NCBI GenBank assembly: GCA_017936025.1
Contig: JAGBGL010000126.1
Span: 1 to 9,981 of the forward strand
From: Bacillota bacterium
Lineage (GTDB): Bacteria; Bacillota; Clostridia; Peptostreptococcales; Anaerovoracaceae
Direction of reading: 5' to 3'
Length of the DNA: 9,981 nt
Shown here piece after piece: positions 1-6,295 of this stretch. The notes beneath the pieces are model-generated. The model worked only from the letters and a program-made list of their open reading frames with translations. It was not told where the DNA came from and ran no database searches. Both the position numbers and the translations under genes were made by a program. Positions within the stretch are counted from its first letter, which is position 1. Each line of letters starts with the position of its first letter.

Positions 1-504
1 AGCATCCAGTGGACAGACCATGAAAGAGCTGAGATCGAACCGCGTATTGTGATGACTTCCGGGGTGAAATGGATCACAGAAGATATCGCGGTTTCGGGTA
101 CTGTTCCGAAAATCGACGGATATGAGCCGACAGCAACATTCTACCGTATCCTGAATGACGGAAGTGTTATCGAAGACAATATGGACCATGAACAGATGCT
201 GGTGATCAGACAGCCGGAAGGTCTGTATGTGTTCTCCGGATGCAGTCACAGAGGTGTTATTCCGGCGGTAAGATATGCGAGAGAAATTTTCGGCGGAGAA
301 AAGATAGCGGTGCTGGTTGCGGGAATGCATCTTTACAGTGCCGATGAAGAAATGAGAAAGAAAGTCGTGGACCAGATCATAGCAGAGGATATAGATGTTG
401 TAATGCCGGTGCACTGCACAGGGATCAATGCTATCTGTGATCTGAAGATGGCGCTTGGAGACAAGTGTATTGTGGCTTCTGCAGGTACAAAGTATGGATA
501 TTAG
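1..504 (+). CDS. MBL-fold metallo-hydrolase, COG1237 type, 3' part
   Basis: The reading frame is open from the first base to the TAG at 502-504, so the gene enters the window without its start; 167 codons are present. The fragment carries the C-terminal metal-ligand motifs of a metallo-beta-lactamase fold: GCSHRG (His codon 247-249), AGMHLY (His codon 328-330) and PVHCTG (His codon 412-414). This motif set resembles the COG1237 group, often named after 7,8-dihydropterin-6-yl-methyl-4-(beta-D-ribofuranosyl)aminobenzene 5'-phosphate synthase, but most bacterial members have no proven substrate. The HxHxDH motif expected in the N-terminal half lies outside the window. The stop lies 11 bases inside the recX start, so the two are probably translated from one mRNA. 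The fold is secure; the reaction is not. Confidence 0.85.
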   Translation, partial: SIQWTDHERAEIEPRIVMTSGVKWITEDIAVSGTVPKIDGYEPTATFYRILNDGSVIEDNMDHEQMLVIRQPEGLYVFSGCSHRGVIPAVRYAREIFGGEKIAVLVAGMHLYSADEEMRKKVVDQIIAEDIDVVMPVHCTGINAICDLKMALGDKCIVASAGTKYGY

Positions 505-946
505 AGATGCAGCTGCAAAGTATCTTGCTTCCAGAATGAGAACCTGCGGAGAGATGGAGGAATATCTTGCGAAGAAGGGGTTCAGTGACGATGAAATCAG
601 AGAAGTCATAGAAGAATTCAGGGACTTCCGCTATCTGGATGATGAAGAATACTGCAGACAGTATATAAATTATGCCTGCGATAAAGGCAAGGGACCGCTC
701 AGAATAAGACAGGAGCTGGCCGACAGAGGTGTGGACCGTGAGACGATCGGATTTGCACTGGAAGATTATTATGACAGAGATGCTGAACTGGAGAGAGCGC
801 TGCGTCAGGCAGAGAAGACTGTTTCCGGAAAAACTGTGGATGAAAAAATGCGCGGGCGTCTGGGAAGACGTCTGGTTTCTCTGGGCTACAGCACGGATGT
901 CGTTTACAAAGTTATCGGAATCTGTATGAGGGAAGATGATGAGTGA
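494..946 (+). CDS. recX: Regulatory protein RecX
   Basis: Predicted 150-residue, all-helical RecX family protein. RecX binds RecA filaments and tempers recombinase and coprotease activity in the cytoplasm. The tandem three-helix repeats are recognisable: an N-terminal block with LASRMRTCGEMEEYLAKKGF (11-30), the YLDDEEYCRQYI block (48-59), KGKGPLRIRQEL (64-75) and the C-terminal RRLVSLGYSTDVVYKVI (125-141). Length is normal for short clostridial RecX. I chose ATG 494 because the conserved block begins right after it; an upstream TTG at 455 would add 13 residues unlike the family. The gene overlaps the upstream MBL gene by 11 bases and tcdA by 8 bases, suggesting coupled translation. No recA is present in the window. 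Confidence 0.9.
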   Translation: MDIRDAAAKYLASRMRTCGEMEEYLAKKGFSDDEIREVIEEFRDFRYLDDEEYCRQYINYACDKGKGPLRIRQELADRGVDRETIGFALEDYYDRDAELERALRQAEKTVSGKTVDEKMRGRLGRRLVSLGYSTDVVYKVIGICMREDDE

Positions 947-1613
947 CCGTTTTACAAGAACAGAACCTGTAATAGGAAGAGAGGGCCTGGATAAGCTGTG
1001 GAACAGCCGCGTGGCTGTATTCGGCATCGGCGGTGTTGGCGGATTTGCTGTGGAAGCACTTGTGCGTGCAGGTGTCGGAACCATCGATATCATAGATAAA
1101 GACGAAGTTGATGTGACTAATATCAACAGACAGATAATTGCTACACAGAAGACTGTAGGCATGGATAAAGTACAGGTCATGAAAGAAAGGATCCTGGAGA
1201 TAGATCCGGATGTGACAGTGCATGCGCATAAATGCTTTTTCCTGCCGGAAACGGAATGGGATTTTTCTGTTTATGATTATGTGATAGATGCCATAGATAC
1301 TGTTACCGCGAAGCTGGATCTTATCGAGAGAGCACGGTCTGCAGGAGTCCCGGTAATTTCATCTATGGGAACAGGCAACAAGCTGGATCCGACGAGATTT
1401 GAAGTTACTGTTATAGAAAAAACTTCGGTATGTCCGCTGGCAAAAGTAATGAGACGTGAGCTGAAAAAAAGAGGAATCCGCGGCCTTAAAGTGGTTTATT
1501 ACCAGGAAGAACCTCTGAAGCAGGGAGAACGCACTCCGGCGAGCATTTCTTTTGTTCCTCCTGTTGCTGGAATGATTTTAGCTGGAGAAGTTATAAAAGA
1601 TTTGATAAAATAA
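939..1613 (+). CDS. tcdA: tRNA threonylcarbamoyladenosine dehydratase TcdA
   Basis: 224-residue ThiF/E1-like adenylating enzyme of the TcdA (CsdL) group, which uses ATP to dehydrate t6A37 of ANN-decoding tRNAs to cyclic ct6A. Visible features are the Rossmann ATP-binding motif FGIGGVGG (28-35), the acidic DKDEVD segment ending strand 2 (53-58), the NINRQ motif (61-65) with the conserved Arg and Gln, DAID (117-120) and the TcdA-typical SVCPLAKVMRREL (163-174). It is somewhat shorter than the 268-residue E. coli protein. ATG 939 is preferred over ATG 936 because the GAGGGA ribosome site at 928-933 is then 5 bases away rather than 2. It is the last gene of an overlapping MBL-recX-tcdA set. Confidence 0.92.
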   Translation: MSDRFTRTEPVIGREGLDKLWNSRVAVFGIGGVGGFAVEALVRAGVGTIDIIDKDEVDVTNINRQIIATQKTVGMDKVQVMKERILEIDPDVTVHAHKCFFLPETEWDFSVYDYVIDAIDTVTAKLDLIERARSAGVPVISSMGTGNKLDPTRFEVTVIEKTSVCPLAKVMRRELKKRGIRGLKVVYYQEEPLKQGERTPASISFVPPVAGMILAGEVIKDLIK

Positions 1614-1646
1614 TAAAAAAGTTTGCATATGCACCAAAAACGGGAC

Positions 1647-1703
1647 ATATACTCTGATATAGTTTAATCATCAAAAGAAAGGGTATCAATATATAGAGTA
1701 TAT
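1647..1703. repeat. 9-bp inverted repeat flanking the promoter/leader
   Basis: ATATACTCT at 1647-1655 is the exact reverse complement of AGAGTATAT at 1695-1703, 39 bases apart. A second short pair, GATA (1656-1659) and TATC (1684-1687), lies inside it. The left arm overlaps the -10 region and the right arm lies just before the ribosome site of the small ORF. It could be a pair of operator half-sites or a leader RNA stem. AT-rich arms make chance possible. Confidence 0.35.
1648..1663 (+). promoter_or_regulatory. Candidate promoter for the small-ORF/WYL/rmuC operon
   Basis: Two overlapping -10 candidates lie in the gap after tcdA. TATACT at 1648-1653 has a TTGCAT -35-like element at 1623-1628, but the spacer is 19 bases. 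TATAGT at 1658-1663 is preceded by TG at 1655-1656, an extended -10, without a good -35. The TTGCAT lies in the 10-bp palindrome TGCATATGCA (1624-1633). I cannot tell which is used, but either would start a leader of about 50-65 bases before the small ORF. Confidence 0.4.
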
Positions 1704-1721
1704 CGAACGGAGGTGCACAAT

Positions 1722-1862
1722 ATGTTATTTGTTTTACCATGGGTATTTTTTTTCGGAGCAGCAGCTGCACTGGCAGTGCTGATCAATGATTACAGAAAAG
1801 AAGAGGAAATGTTCAGAGATGACGGGCCGGATCAGGAAACTGTATATTCTATATCTGCTTAA
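1722..1862 (+). CDS. 46-residue single-pass membrane peptide of unknown function
   Basis: Short ORF with a very strong Shine-Dalgarno site, GGAGGTG at 1709-1715, 6 bases before ATG 1722. The predicted peptide has a hydrophobic segment at about residues 2-21 (phenylalanines near the front, an alanine run GAAAALAVL behind). It is followed by a charged tail beginning NDYRKEEE and ending at TAA 1860-1862. This looks like a single-pass membrane protein with its tail in the cytoplasm. I do not recognise a family. Its last 44 bases overlap the start of the WYL regulator in another frame, so ribosomes ending here could restart on that gene. A regulatory leader ORF is an alternative. The best evidence for translation is the ribosome site, which is stronger than that of the WYL gene. 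Confidence 0.65.
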   Translation: MLFVLPWVFFFGAAAALAVLINDYRKEEEMFRDDGPDQETVYSISA

Positions 1863-2805
1863 AATACTGGAAAACTATACGGATGCTGATCATCCGCTGA
1901 CTCAGAAGGAGATAGCGGAGATCATGGAACGCGATTACGGGGTTTCGTGTGAAAGAAAAGCGATAACCCGCAATCTGGGAAACCTTGAAGATATGGGCTA
2001 CGACGTGGTCCATTTAGAAAAGAAAGGTTATTATCTGGGAAGCAGAACTTTCGAGGACAGTGAACTGAGGCTGCTTATTGACAGTGTGCTGGCTTCGCGC
2101 CATGTACCGGCGGATCAGGCAAAGCTTCTGATCAATAAACTGATATCGCAGTCGAACAAGTACTTCCGCAGACAGGTGCGGCATGTGCACAACATTGAAC
2201 GAATGGATCATGGAGAAGATATACAGATTTTCCATACCATAGAGCAGATAAGCAGGGCCATTGAGGAAAAGAGAAAAGTAACATTCTTCTATAATAAATA
2301 CGGTGCGGATAAAAAACTGCACCACACAACAAAATCCAAACAGACAGTTAATCCTTATCAGATCGTGATCGCAAACGGCAAGTATTATTTGATAGGGAAT
2401 GTTGATAAATACAGCAATGTGACTCACTTCCGTATGGATAAGATCACGGAACCGGAAATTCTGGATGAGATCGTAAAGCCGCAGCAGGAAGTGGATGAAC
2501 TTGCAAACGGGCTGGATCTTCCGACACATATGGCAGAACATCTGTACATGTTCTCGGGCAAGTCATCATGGATCACGCTGAAAGTTGAAAAATGGGGTAT
2601 AAGCGATGTCATCGACTGGCTGGGAAGAGATATTCATATTACAGAAGACGGCGACCACTATATTGTCAGATTCAAGGCTAATGAGCAGTCTATAGGATAC
2701 TGGGCTGTGCAGTTCGGAGGCTCTGTAGAAGTTCTTGAGCCGCTGAGTCTGCGGGATGAGGTCCGGGAACGTATCGAAAAGATTTATGAGAAATACAGGG
2801 ATTAA
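1819..2805 (+). CDS. WYL-domain transcriptional regulator
   Basis: 328-residue DNA-binding regulator of the WYL class. Residues about 5-75 form a winged helix-turn-helix (LTQKEIAEIMERDYGV, then recognition region ERKAITRNLGNLEDMGYDV). About 140-212 form the Sm-like WYL domain (AIEEKRKVTFFY, TVNPYQIVIANGKYYLIG, HFRMDKI). The eponymous triplet here is YYL (189-191), with the conserved Arg at 205. Residues about 250-328 look like the C-terminal WCX region. WYL domains sense nucleic acids or nucleotides, and these regulators often control DNA repair or defence genes; the ligand here is unknown. ATG 1819 is favoured over ATG 1786 because it has an AGAGGA site at 1802-1807 and fits the family's usual start. 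It overlaps the small ORF by 44 bases and ends 3 bases before rmuC. Confidence 0.88.
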   Translation: MTGRIRKLYILYLLKILENYTDADHPLTQKEIAEIMERDYGVSCERKAITRNLGNLEDMGYDVVHLEKKGYYLGSRTFEDSELRLLIDSVLASRHVPADQAKLLINKLISQSNKYFRRQVRHVHNIERMDHGEDIQIFHTIEQISRAIEEKRKVTFFYNKYGADKKLHHTTKSKQTVNPYQIVIANGKYYLIGNVDKYSNVTHFRMDKITEPEILDEIVKPQQEVDELANGLDLPTHMAEHLYMFSGKSSWITLKVEKWGISDVIDWLGRDIHITEDGDHYIVRFKANEQSIGYWAVQFGGSVEVLEPLSLRDEVRERIEKIYEKYRD

Positions 2806-2808
2806 ACT

Positions 2809-4071
2809 ATGGAATATATAATCATAACAGTAGGCTTAATAATAATCGTTCTGCTGATCATGTGCCTTCTGCAGATCAAGTCGCTGAAAAAAGGCGGCGG
2901 TCAGGGCAGAGAGATCAGAGAATCGCAGCGTATCCTGCAGCAGGATATCATGGATTCCAGGCAGGAAACTCTGAACTATGTACAGGGGAGTTTCCAGGGC
3001 CTTGGACAGATCCTGACGGACAATCAGAAACAGACGGCTGACATTCAGGACAAGAGACTGGCAGAACTGAACCGCCAGTTCCATCTGATGGCAATGCAAA
3101 GCGAGCAGAAACTGGAGCAGATGCGTCAGACGATGGAAAAACGTCTGGAAGTTCTGCGTGAGGATAACAGAAAACAGTTGGAGGAAATGAGAGCGACTGT
3201 GGATGAAAAACTCCAGAAGACACTCGATGCGCGCATCAGCCAGTCATTCAAACTTGTCAGTGAAAGACTGGAGCAGGTGTATAAGGGCCTTGGAGAGATG
3301 CAGACACTGGCTTCCGGTGTAGGTGATCTGAAGAAGGTGCTGTCCAATGTCAAGACCCGCGGCATCCTCGGTGAGATCCAGCTGGGAGCGATCCTGGAGC
3401 AGATACTTTCGCCTGAACAGTATGAAGAAAATATCAGTACGAAGCCTTACAGCACTGAGCGAGTCGAGTATGCTGTGAAGCTTCCGGGAGAAGGCGACGG
3501 ATTCGTTTATCTGCCTATCGATGCGAAGTTCCCTGCGGACGCGTATACATATCTGATGGATGCATATGACACAGGAGATCCGATGCAGATACAGGAAGCA
3601 GCGAAGATGCTGGAACGCGCGGTCAAAAAGTCTGCCAAAGACATCCGTGACAAGTATGTGCAGCCGCCTGCGACTACAGATTTTGCAATAATGTTCCTGC
3701 CTTTCGAAGGGCTTTATGCGGAAGTCGTACGCAGAGGAATGGTAGAAGTGCTGCAGCGCGAATACAAGATAAATATCGCCGGACCGACAACGATGGCAGC
3801 GCTCTTGAACAGTCTTCAGATGGGCTTCAAAACACTGGCCATCCAGAAGCATTCAAGCGAAGTGTGGGATATTCTGGGTGCAGTTAAAACCGAGTTCGAT
3901 AAATTCAGCGATGTGCTGGAAGCAACTCAGAACAGGATCAATCAGGCCAATGCCGAACTGGATAAACTGATCGGTACAAGAACGAGAAGTATCCAGAGAA
4001 AACTGCGCGGTGTGACGGCGCTTGAGGAAGAAGAAACAAAGAAACTGCTGCAGTTTACAGACATAGATTAA
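2809..4071 (+). CDS. rmuC: DNA recombination protein RmuC
   Basis: 420-residue RmuC family protein. Residues about 3-23 are a membrane anchor rich in Ile, Val and Leu. About 35-150 are a long Gln/Glu/Arg-rich region with coiled-coil character. The rest is the RmuC domain, with hallmark segments RGILGEIQLGAILEQIL (about 183-199), the PIDAKFP motif (about 236-242) and FLPFEGLYAEV (about 297-307). RmuC was linked in E. coli to suppression of inversions at short inverted repeats. Its domain is related to restriction-endonuclease folds, but no activity is firmly established. The start lies 3 bases after the WYL stop with CAGGG 8 bases upstream, so the two genes are almost certainly co-transcribed. 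Confidence 0.93.
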   Translation: MEYIIITVGLIIIVLLIMCLLQIKSLKKGGGQGREIRESQRILQQDIMDSRQETLNYVQGSFQGLGQILTDNQKQTADIQDKRLAELNRQFHLMAMQSEQKLEQMRQTMEKRLEVLREDNRKQLEEMRATVDEKLQKTLDARISQSFKLVSERLEQVYKGLGEMQTLASGVGDLKKVLSNVKTRGILGEIQLGAILEQILSPEQYEENISTKPYSTERVEYAVKLPGEGDGFVYLPIDAKFPADAYTYLMDAYDTGDPMQIQEAAKMLERAVKKSAKDIRDKYVQPPATTDFAIMFLPFEGLYAEVVRRGMVEVLQREYKINIAGPTTMAALLNSLQMGFKTLAIQKHSSEVWDILGAVKTEFDKFSDVLEATQNRINQANAELDKLIGTRTRSIQRKLRGVTALEEEETKKLLQFTDID

Positions 4072-4081
4072 GGAGAATTTT

Positions 4082-4780
4082 ATGAGCATTTATGCTATCG
4101 GCGATCTGCATCTGTCTTTTTCGCCCGAGGTGGAAAAGCCGATGGATCTTTTCGGCCATGCCTGGAAAGATCATGCGCAGCGTCTGAAAATGCACTGGCT
4201 GGAGCTGGTGAAACCTGAAGATACGGTGATCATCCCCGGGGATATTTCCTGGGGCCTTCGCATGTCCGAAGCCATACCGGATCTGGACTGGATAGATGCT
4301 CTGCCGGGTAAAAAGCTGATTTTCAAGGGCAACCATGATCTGTGGTGGCAGAGCGTCAGCAAACTGAATAATATGTATGACTCTATCTATTTCGTGCAGA
4401 ATAAGGCTGTCGAAGTGGAAGGCTATTATATATGCGGAAGCCGCGGCTGGATAGGACCGGGACATGATGATTATAAAGAATCTGATGAGAAAATCTATAA
4501 GCGTGAACTGATGCGTATCCAGATGTCTATCGATGATGCGAAGCGTCAGGGTGCGGAGAAGATCATAGGAGTTCTGCATTATCCGCCTTCTGCAGGAAAT
4601 ACAGTAGGATCATCCATTACGGATATGTTTAAGGAATGCGGCGCAGAACAGGTCATTTACGGACATCTTCACGGGCCGGATTCTCACAGAAGCGGGCTCA
4701 AAGGAAACTATGACGGAGTAGAATACAAGCTGGTGGCGCTGGACTATCTGAACTGCCGCCCGCTGCTTATCAAGGAGTAG
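4082..4780 (+). CDS. Calcineurin-like metallophosphoesterase (COG1768 type)
   Basis: 232-residue cytoplasmic phosphohydrolase with a complete set of dimetal ligands: GDLHL (Asp8, His10), PGDISWG (Asp54), GNHDLWW (Asn84, His85), LHYPP (His166) and YGHLHG (His195, His197). The WW after GNHD and the SRGWIGPG segment (120-127) are typical of the COG1768 group of predicted phosphohydrolases, whose substrate is unknown. It has a good ribosome site, AAGGAG at 4070-4075, 6 bases before the ATG, and sits 10 bases after rmuC in the same operon. Its partners (WYL regulator, RmuC) make a nucleotide or nucleic-acid substrate attractive, but this is inference only. Confidence 0.9.
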   Translation: MSIYAIGDLHLSFSPEVEKPMDLFGHAWKDHAQRLKMHWLELVKPEDTVIIPGDISWGLRMSEAIPDLDWIDALPGKKLIFKGNHDLWWQSVSKLNNMYDSIYFVQNKAVEVEGYYICGSRGWIGPGHDDYKESDEKIYKRELMRIQMSIDDAKRQGAEKIIGVLHYPPSAGNTVGSSITDMFKECGAEQVIYGHLHGPDSHRSGLKGNYDGVEYKLVALDYLNCRPLLIKE

Positions 4781-4815
4781 TACCGGCCGCTATGTGCGGT
4801 GCAGGAGGGAATATT

Positions 4816-5991
4816 ATGGTTAAGAGAGTGACACTTATCGTTCTGGACAGTCTGGGAATAGGTCAGCTGCCGGACGCGGAAAAATACGGAGACAAAGGTG
4901 CAGATACACTGGGGCATATCATCAGTGGATACCCGCAGTTTTCAATACCTAATCTGCAGAAGCTGGGATTCGGCAACATCCAGGGCGCTGCAGGCGGAGC
5001 TTATGCGGTTTCAGAACCTGCCGGAGCTTTCGGCAAGCTGAAAGAACTGTCCAGCGGAAAGGATACGATCACGGGACACTGGGAAATTGCAGGACTGCGC
5101 ACTGATGTGCCGTTCAAGACTTATCCTGACGGATTCCCGAAAGAGTTTATCAAGCAGTTTGAAAAAGCCATCGGCCGTGAAGTGATCGGTAACTGTACTG
5201 CTTCAGGCACCGTAATAATCGAGGAACTGGGGCCTGAACATGAGAAAACAGGAAAACCTATCGTGTATACTTCTGCAGACAGTGTGTTCCAGATCGCAGT
5301 AAATACTGATGTGATACCGCTGGAAGAACTGTATAAGATCTGTGAGACAGCACGCGGCATGCTGCAGGGAGAATGGGCATGCGGAAGAGTTATCGCTCGC
5401 CCTTATGAGATAAAGGACGGAAAGCGTGAGAGAACTTCCGACCGCAGGGATTACGCTGTTTCACCTCCTGAAAAGACTATGCTGGATCTGGTCTCTGAAA
5501 CCGGTAAAACTGTGTATGCAGTCGGCAAGATCAGCGATATTTTTAATGGTCAGGGCGTGACGATTTCTGTTCACACGGATAATAATATGGATGGCGTCGA
5601 TAAGACTATCGAGGCTCTCGGACAGAATTTCGAAGGCCTGATTTTCACAAACCTTGTGGATTTTGACTCTAAATATGGACACCGAAGAGATGCTGAGGGT
5701 TATGGCAAGGCAATAGAGGAATTTGATGCAAGGCTTCCGGAAATCATTGAGGCAATGGGTGCTGACGATATTCTGATCCTCTGTGCCGATCACGGAAACG
5801 ACCCTGCGCACAGCGGATGGGATCACACAAGGGAGCATGTTCCCGTTGTAATTTACGGCGATGCGGTGAAGGCCGGAGTTGATCTGGGTGTGAGAGAATC
5901 ATTCGCCGATATCGGAGCGACAGTCTGCGAAGTGCTGGGTGCAGAGAAGACTGCTGTCGGTGAAAGCTTCTGGGATGTGACCAGGAAATAG
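4816..5991 (+). CDS. deoB: Phosphopentomutase DeoB
   Basis: 391-residue alkaline-phosphatase-superfamily mutase that interconverts (deoxy)ribose 1-phosphate and 5-phosphate in nucleoside salvage. By alignment from memory to Bacillus cereus DeoB, the metal ligands are Asp11 (DSLGIG), Asp284 and His289 (DFDSKYGHRRD), Asp325 and His326 (ADHGND) and His337 (DHTRE). The phosphorylated threonine is Thr84 in KDTITGHWE. ATG 4816 is chosen because AGGAGG at 4803-4808 lies 7 bases upstream and the family begins right there; an in-frame ATG at 4792 would add eight residues before the usual start. The gap to the phosphoesterase gene is 35 bases with no clear promoter, so deoB probably shares that operon. 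The usual partners (deoC, purine nucleoside phosphorylase) are not in the window. Confidence 0.97.
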   Translation: MVKRVTLIVLDSLGIGQLPDAEKYGDKGADTLGHIISGYPQFSIPNLQKLGFGNIQGAAGGAYAVSEPAGAFGKLKELSSGKDTITGHWEIAGLRTDVPFKTYPDGFPKEFIKQFEKAIGREVIGNCTASGTVIIEELGPEHEKTGKPIVYTSADSVFQIAVNTDVIPLEELYKICETARGMLQGEWACGRVIARPYEIKDGKRERTSDRRDYAVSPPEKTMLDLVSETGKTVYAVGKISDIFNGQGVTISVHTDNNMDGVDKTIEALGQNFEGLIFTNLVDFDSKYGHRRDAEGYGKAIEEFDARLPEIIEAMGADDILILCADHGNDPAHSGWDHTREHVPVVIYGDAVKAGVDLGVRESFADIGATVCEVLGAEKTAVGESFWDVTRK

Positions 5992-6022
5992 AAAATATTT
6001 CCATTAAAACAGCCCGATTATA

Positions 6023-6052
6023 TTGACATGAGAATTGCATATAGTATATAAT
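6023..6052 (+). promoter_or_regulatory. Consensus promoter of the antitoxin RNA
   Basis: TTGACA at 6023-6028 and TATAAT at 6047-6052 match both sigma-A consensus hexamers perfectly, with an 18-base spacer. No protein ORF follows; the transcript would start near 6059 and meet a strong hairpin terminator some 70 bases later. It is among the strongest-looking promoters in the window, as expected for an antisense RNA that must outnumber its target. Confidence 0.85.
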
Positions 6053-6064
6053 ATATGCAGGCAA

Positions 6065-6089
6065 AAGGTGATGCCTATATTATGAACAC
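6065..6089 (+). repeat. Direct repeats DRa and DRb, antitoxin copy
   Basis: AAGGTGA (6065-6071) and ATTATGAACAC (6079-6089), 7 bases apart, recur exactly at 6235-6241 and 6247-6257. They correspond by position to the DRa/DRb repeats of the pAD1 par system. Confidence 0.85.
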
Positions 6090-6094
6090 AAAAT

Positions 6095-6126
6095 GAAAAC
6101 CCAGCAGTGGCCGCTGCTGGGTTTTC
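6095..6126. terminator. Shared bidirectional terminator of the toxin and antitoxin RNAs
   Basis: GAAAACCCAGCAG (6095-6107) pairs perfectly with CTGCTGGGTTTTC (6114-6126) around the loop TGGCCG: 13 bp. The + strand transcript exits through TTTTCTTCTC and the - strand transcript through TTTTCATTTTG, so both the antitoxin RNA and the toxin mRNA can end here. Confidence 0.9.
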
Positions 6127-6158
6127 TTCTCTTTGTTATACAGTAGAGCATCTGTAGG

Positions 6159-6248
6159 CTAGTGGTTACCATTTCTGTCTTCTAACCATTTGCAAATATA
6201 GTAGGCCGCTATACTTGCCAGTACGGACAATATGAAGGTGACACCCAT
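6159..6248 (-). CDS. Type I toxin, Fst-like 29-residue membrane peptide
   Basis: Small ORF read from ATG 6248-6246 to TAG 6161-6159, with an excellent ribosome site (GGAAGGAGGTG, 6265-6255) 6 bases upstream. The peptide starts MGVTFILSVLASIAAYYIC, a hydrophobic span of about 18 residues, and ends in a short polar tail KWLEDRNGNH. The W-L-x-x-R-N tail after a membrane segment resembles Fst-superfamily toxins such as staphylococcal PepA1 (compared from memory). The proline usual in their hydrophobic core is absent. Such peptides insert in the membrane and stop growth when freed from their antisense RNA. Translation is probably held down both by a hairpin over the ribosome site and by the antitoxin RNA. 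The length (Fst has 33 residues) and a predicted mRNA of about 200 nt fit the family. Toxicity is inferred. Confidence 0.8.
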   Translation of the reverse strand: MGVTFILSVLASIAAYYICKWLEDRNGNH

Positions 6249-6261
6249 TATGAACACCTCC
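6234..6261 (-). promoter_or_regulatory. Hairpin sequestering the toxin Shine-Dalgarno site
   Basis: In the toxin mRNA, GGAGGTG (6261-6255) can pair with CACCTTC (6240-6234; codons 3-5), giving 7 bp with one G-U pair. The start codon then lies in the 14-base loop. This would bury the ribosome site, as the 5' stem of fst mRNA does. Confidence 0.65.
6235..6257 (+). repeat. Direct repeats DRa and DRb, toxin copy
   Basis: AAGGTGA (6235-6241) and ATTATGAACAC (6247-6257) match the antitoxin copy exactly, here 5 bases apart. On the - strand the second repeat covers most of the toxin start codon, the spacer and the 3' end of the Shine-Dalgarno site. The first repeat lies in codons 3-5. Confidence 0.85.
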
Positions 6262-6295
6262 TTCCTGTGACCAGTATAGGATCGGTAACATATAT

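Larger units (their letters stand above)
6059..6130 (+). ncRNA. Antisense antitoxin RNA (RNA II-like) of a par/Fst type I system
   Basis: Predicted non-coding RNA of about 70 nt from the promoter at 6023-6052 to the terminator at 6095-6126; both ends are estimates. Its 5' end can fold AGGCA (6059-6063) with TGCCT (6072-6076), leaving AAAGGTGA in the loop. It carries two repeats, AAGGTGA (6065-6071) and ATTATGAACAC (6079-6089), that recur in the same DNA orientation over the toxin start region. Because the toxin is transcribed the other way, the RNAs are complementary there and at the shared terminator. This is the layout of RNA II of the pAD1 par locus. Expected effect: binding of the toxin mRNA and block of ribosome entry. 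Confidence 0.82.

Noticed and set aside
431..1180. Long - strand ORF (249 codons) opposite recX and tcdA
   Set aside because: It lies antisense to two well-supported conserved genes, has no recognisable domain and no credible ribosome site; it is a by-product of codon use on the other strand.
3244..3852. 202-codon - strand ORF inside rmuC
   Set aside because: It is fully antisense to the conserved RmuC domain and has no recognisable motif.
5984..6002. 7-bp inverted repeat GGAAATA/TATTTCC over the deoB stop codon as a terminator
   Set aside because: The stem is AT-rich and no T-run follows, so intrinsic termination is not supported.
5744..6064. 106-codon - strand ORF opposite the end of deoB
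   Set aside because: It is antisense to the conserved metal-binding end of DeoB and reads as low-complexity Arg/His/Ser-rich sequence typical of a wrong frame.
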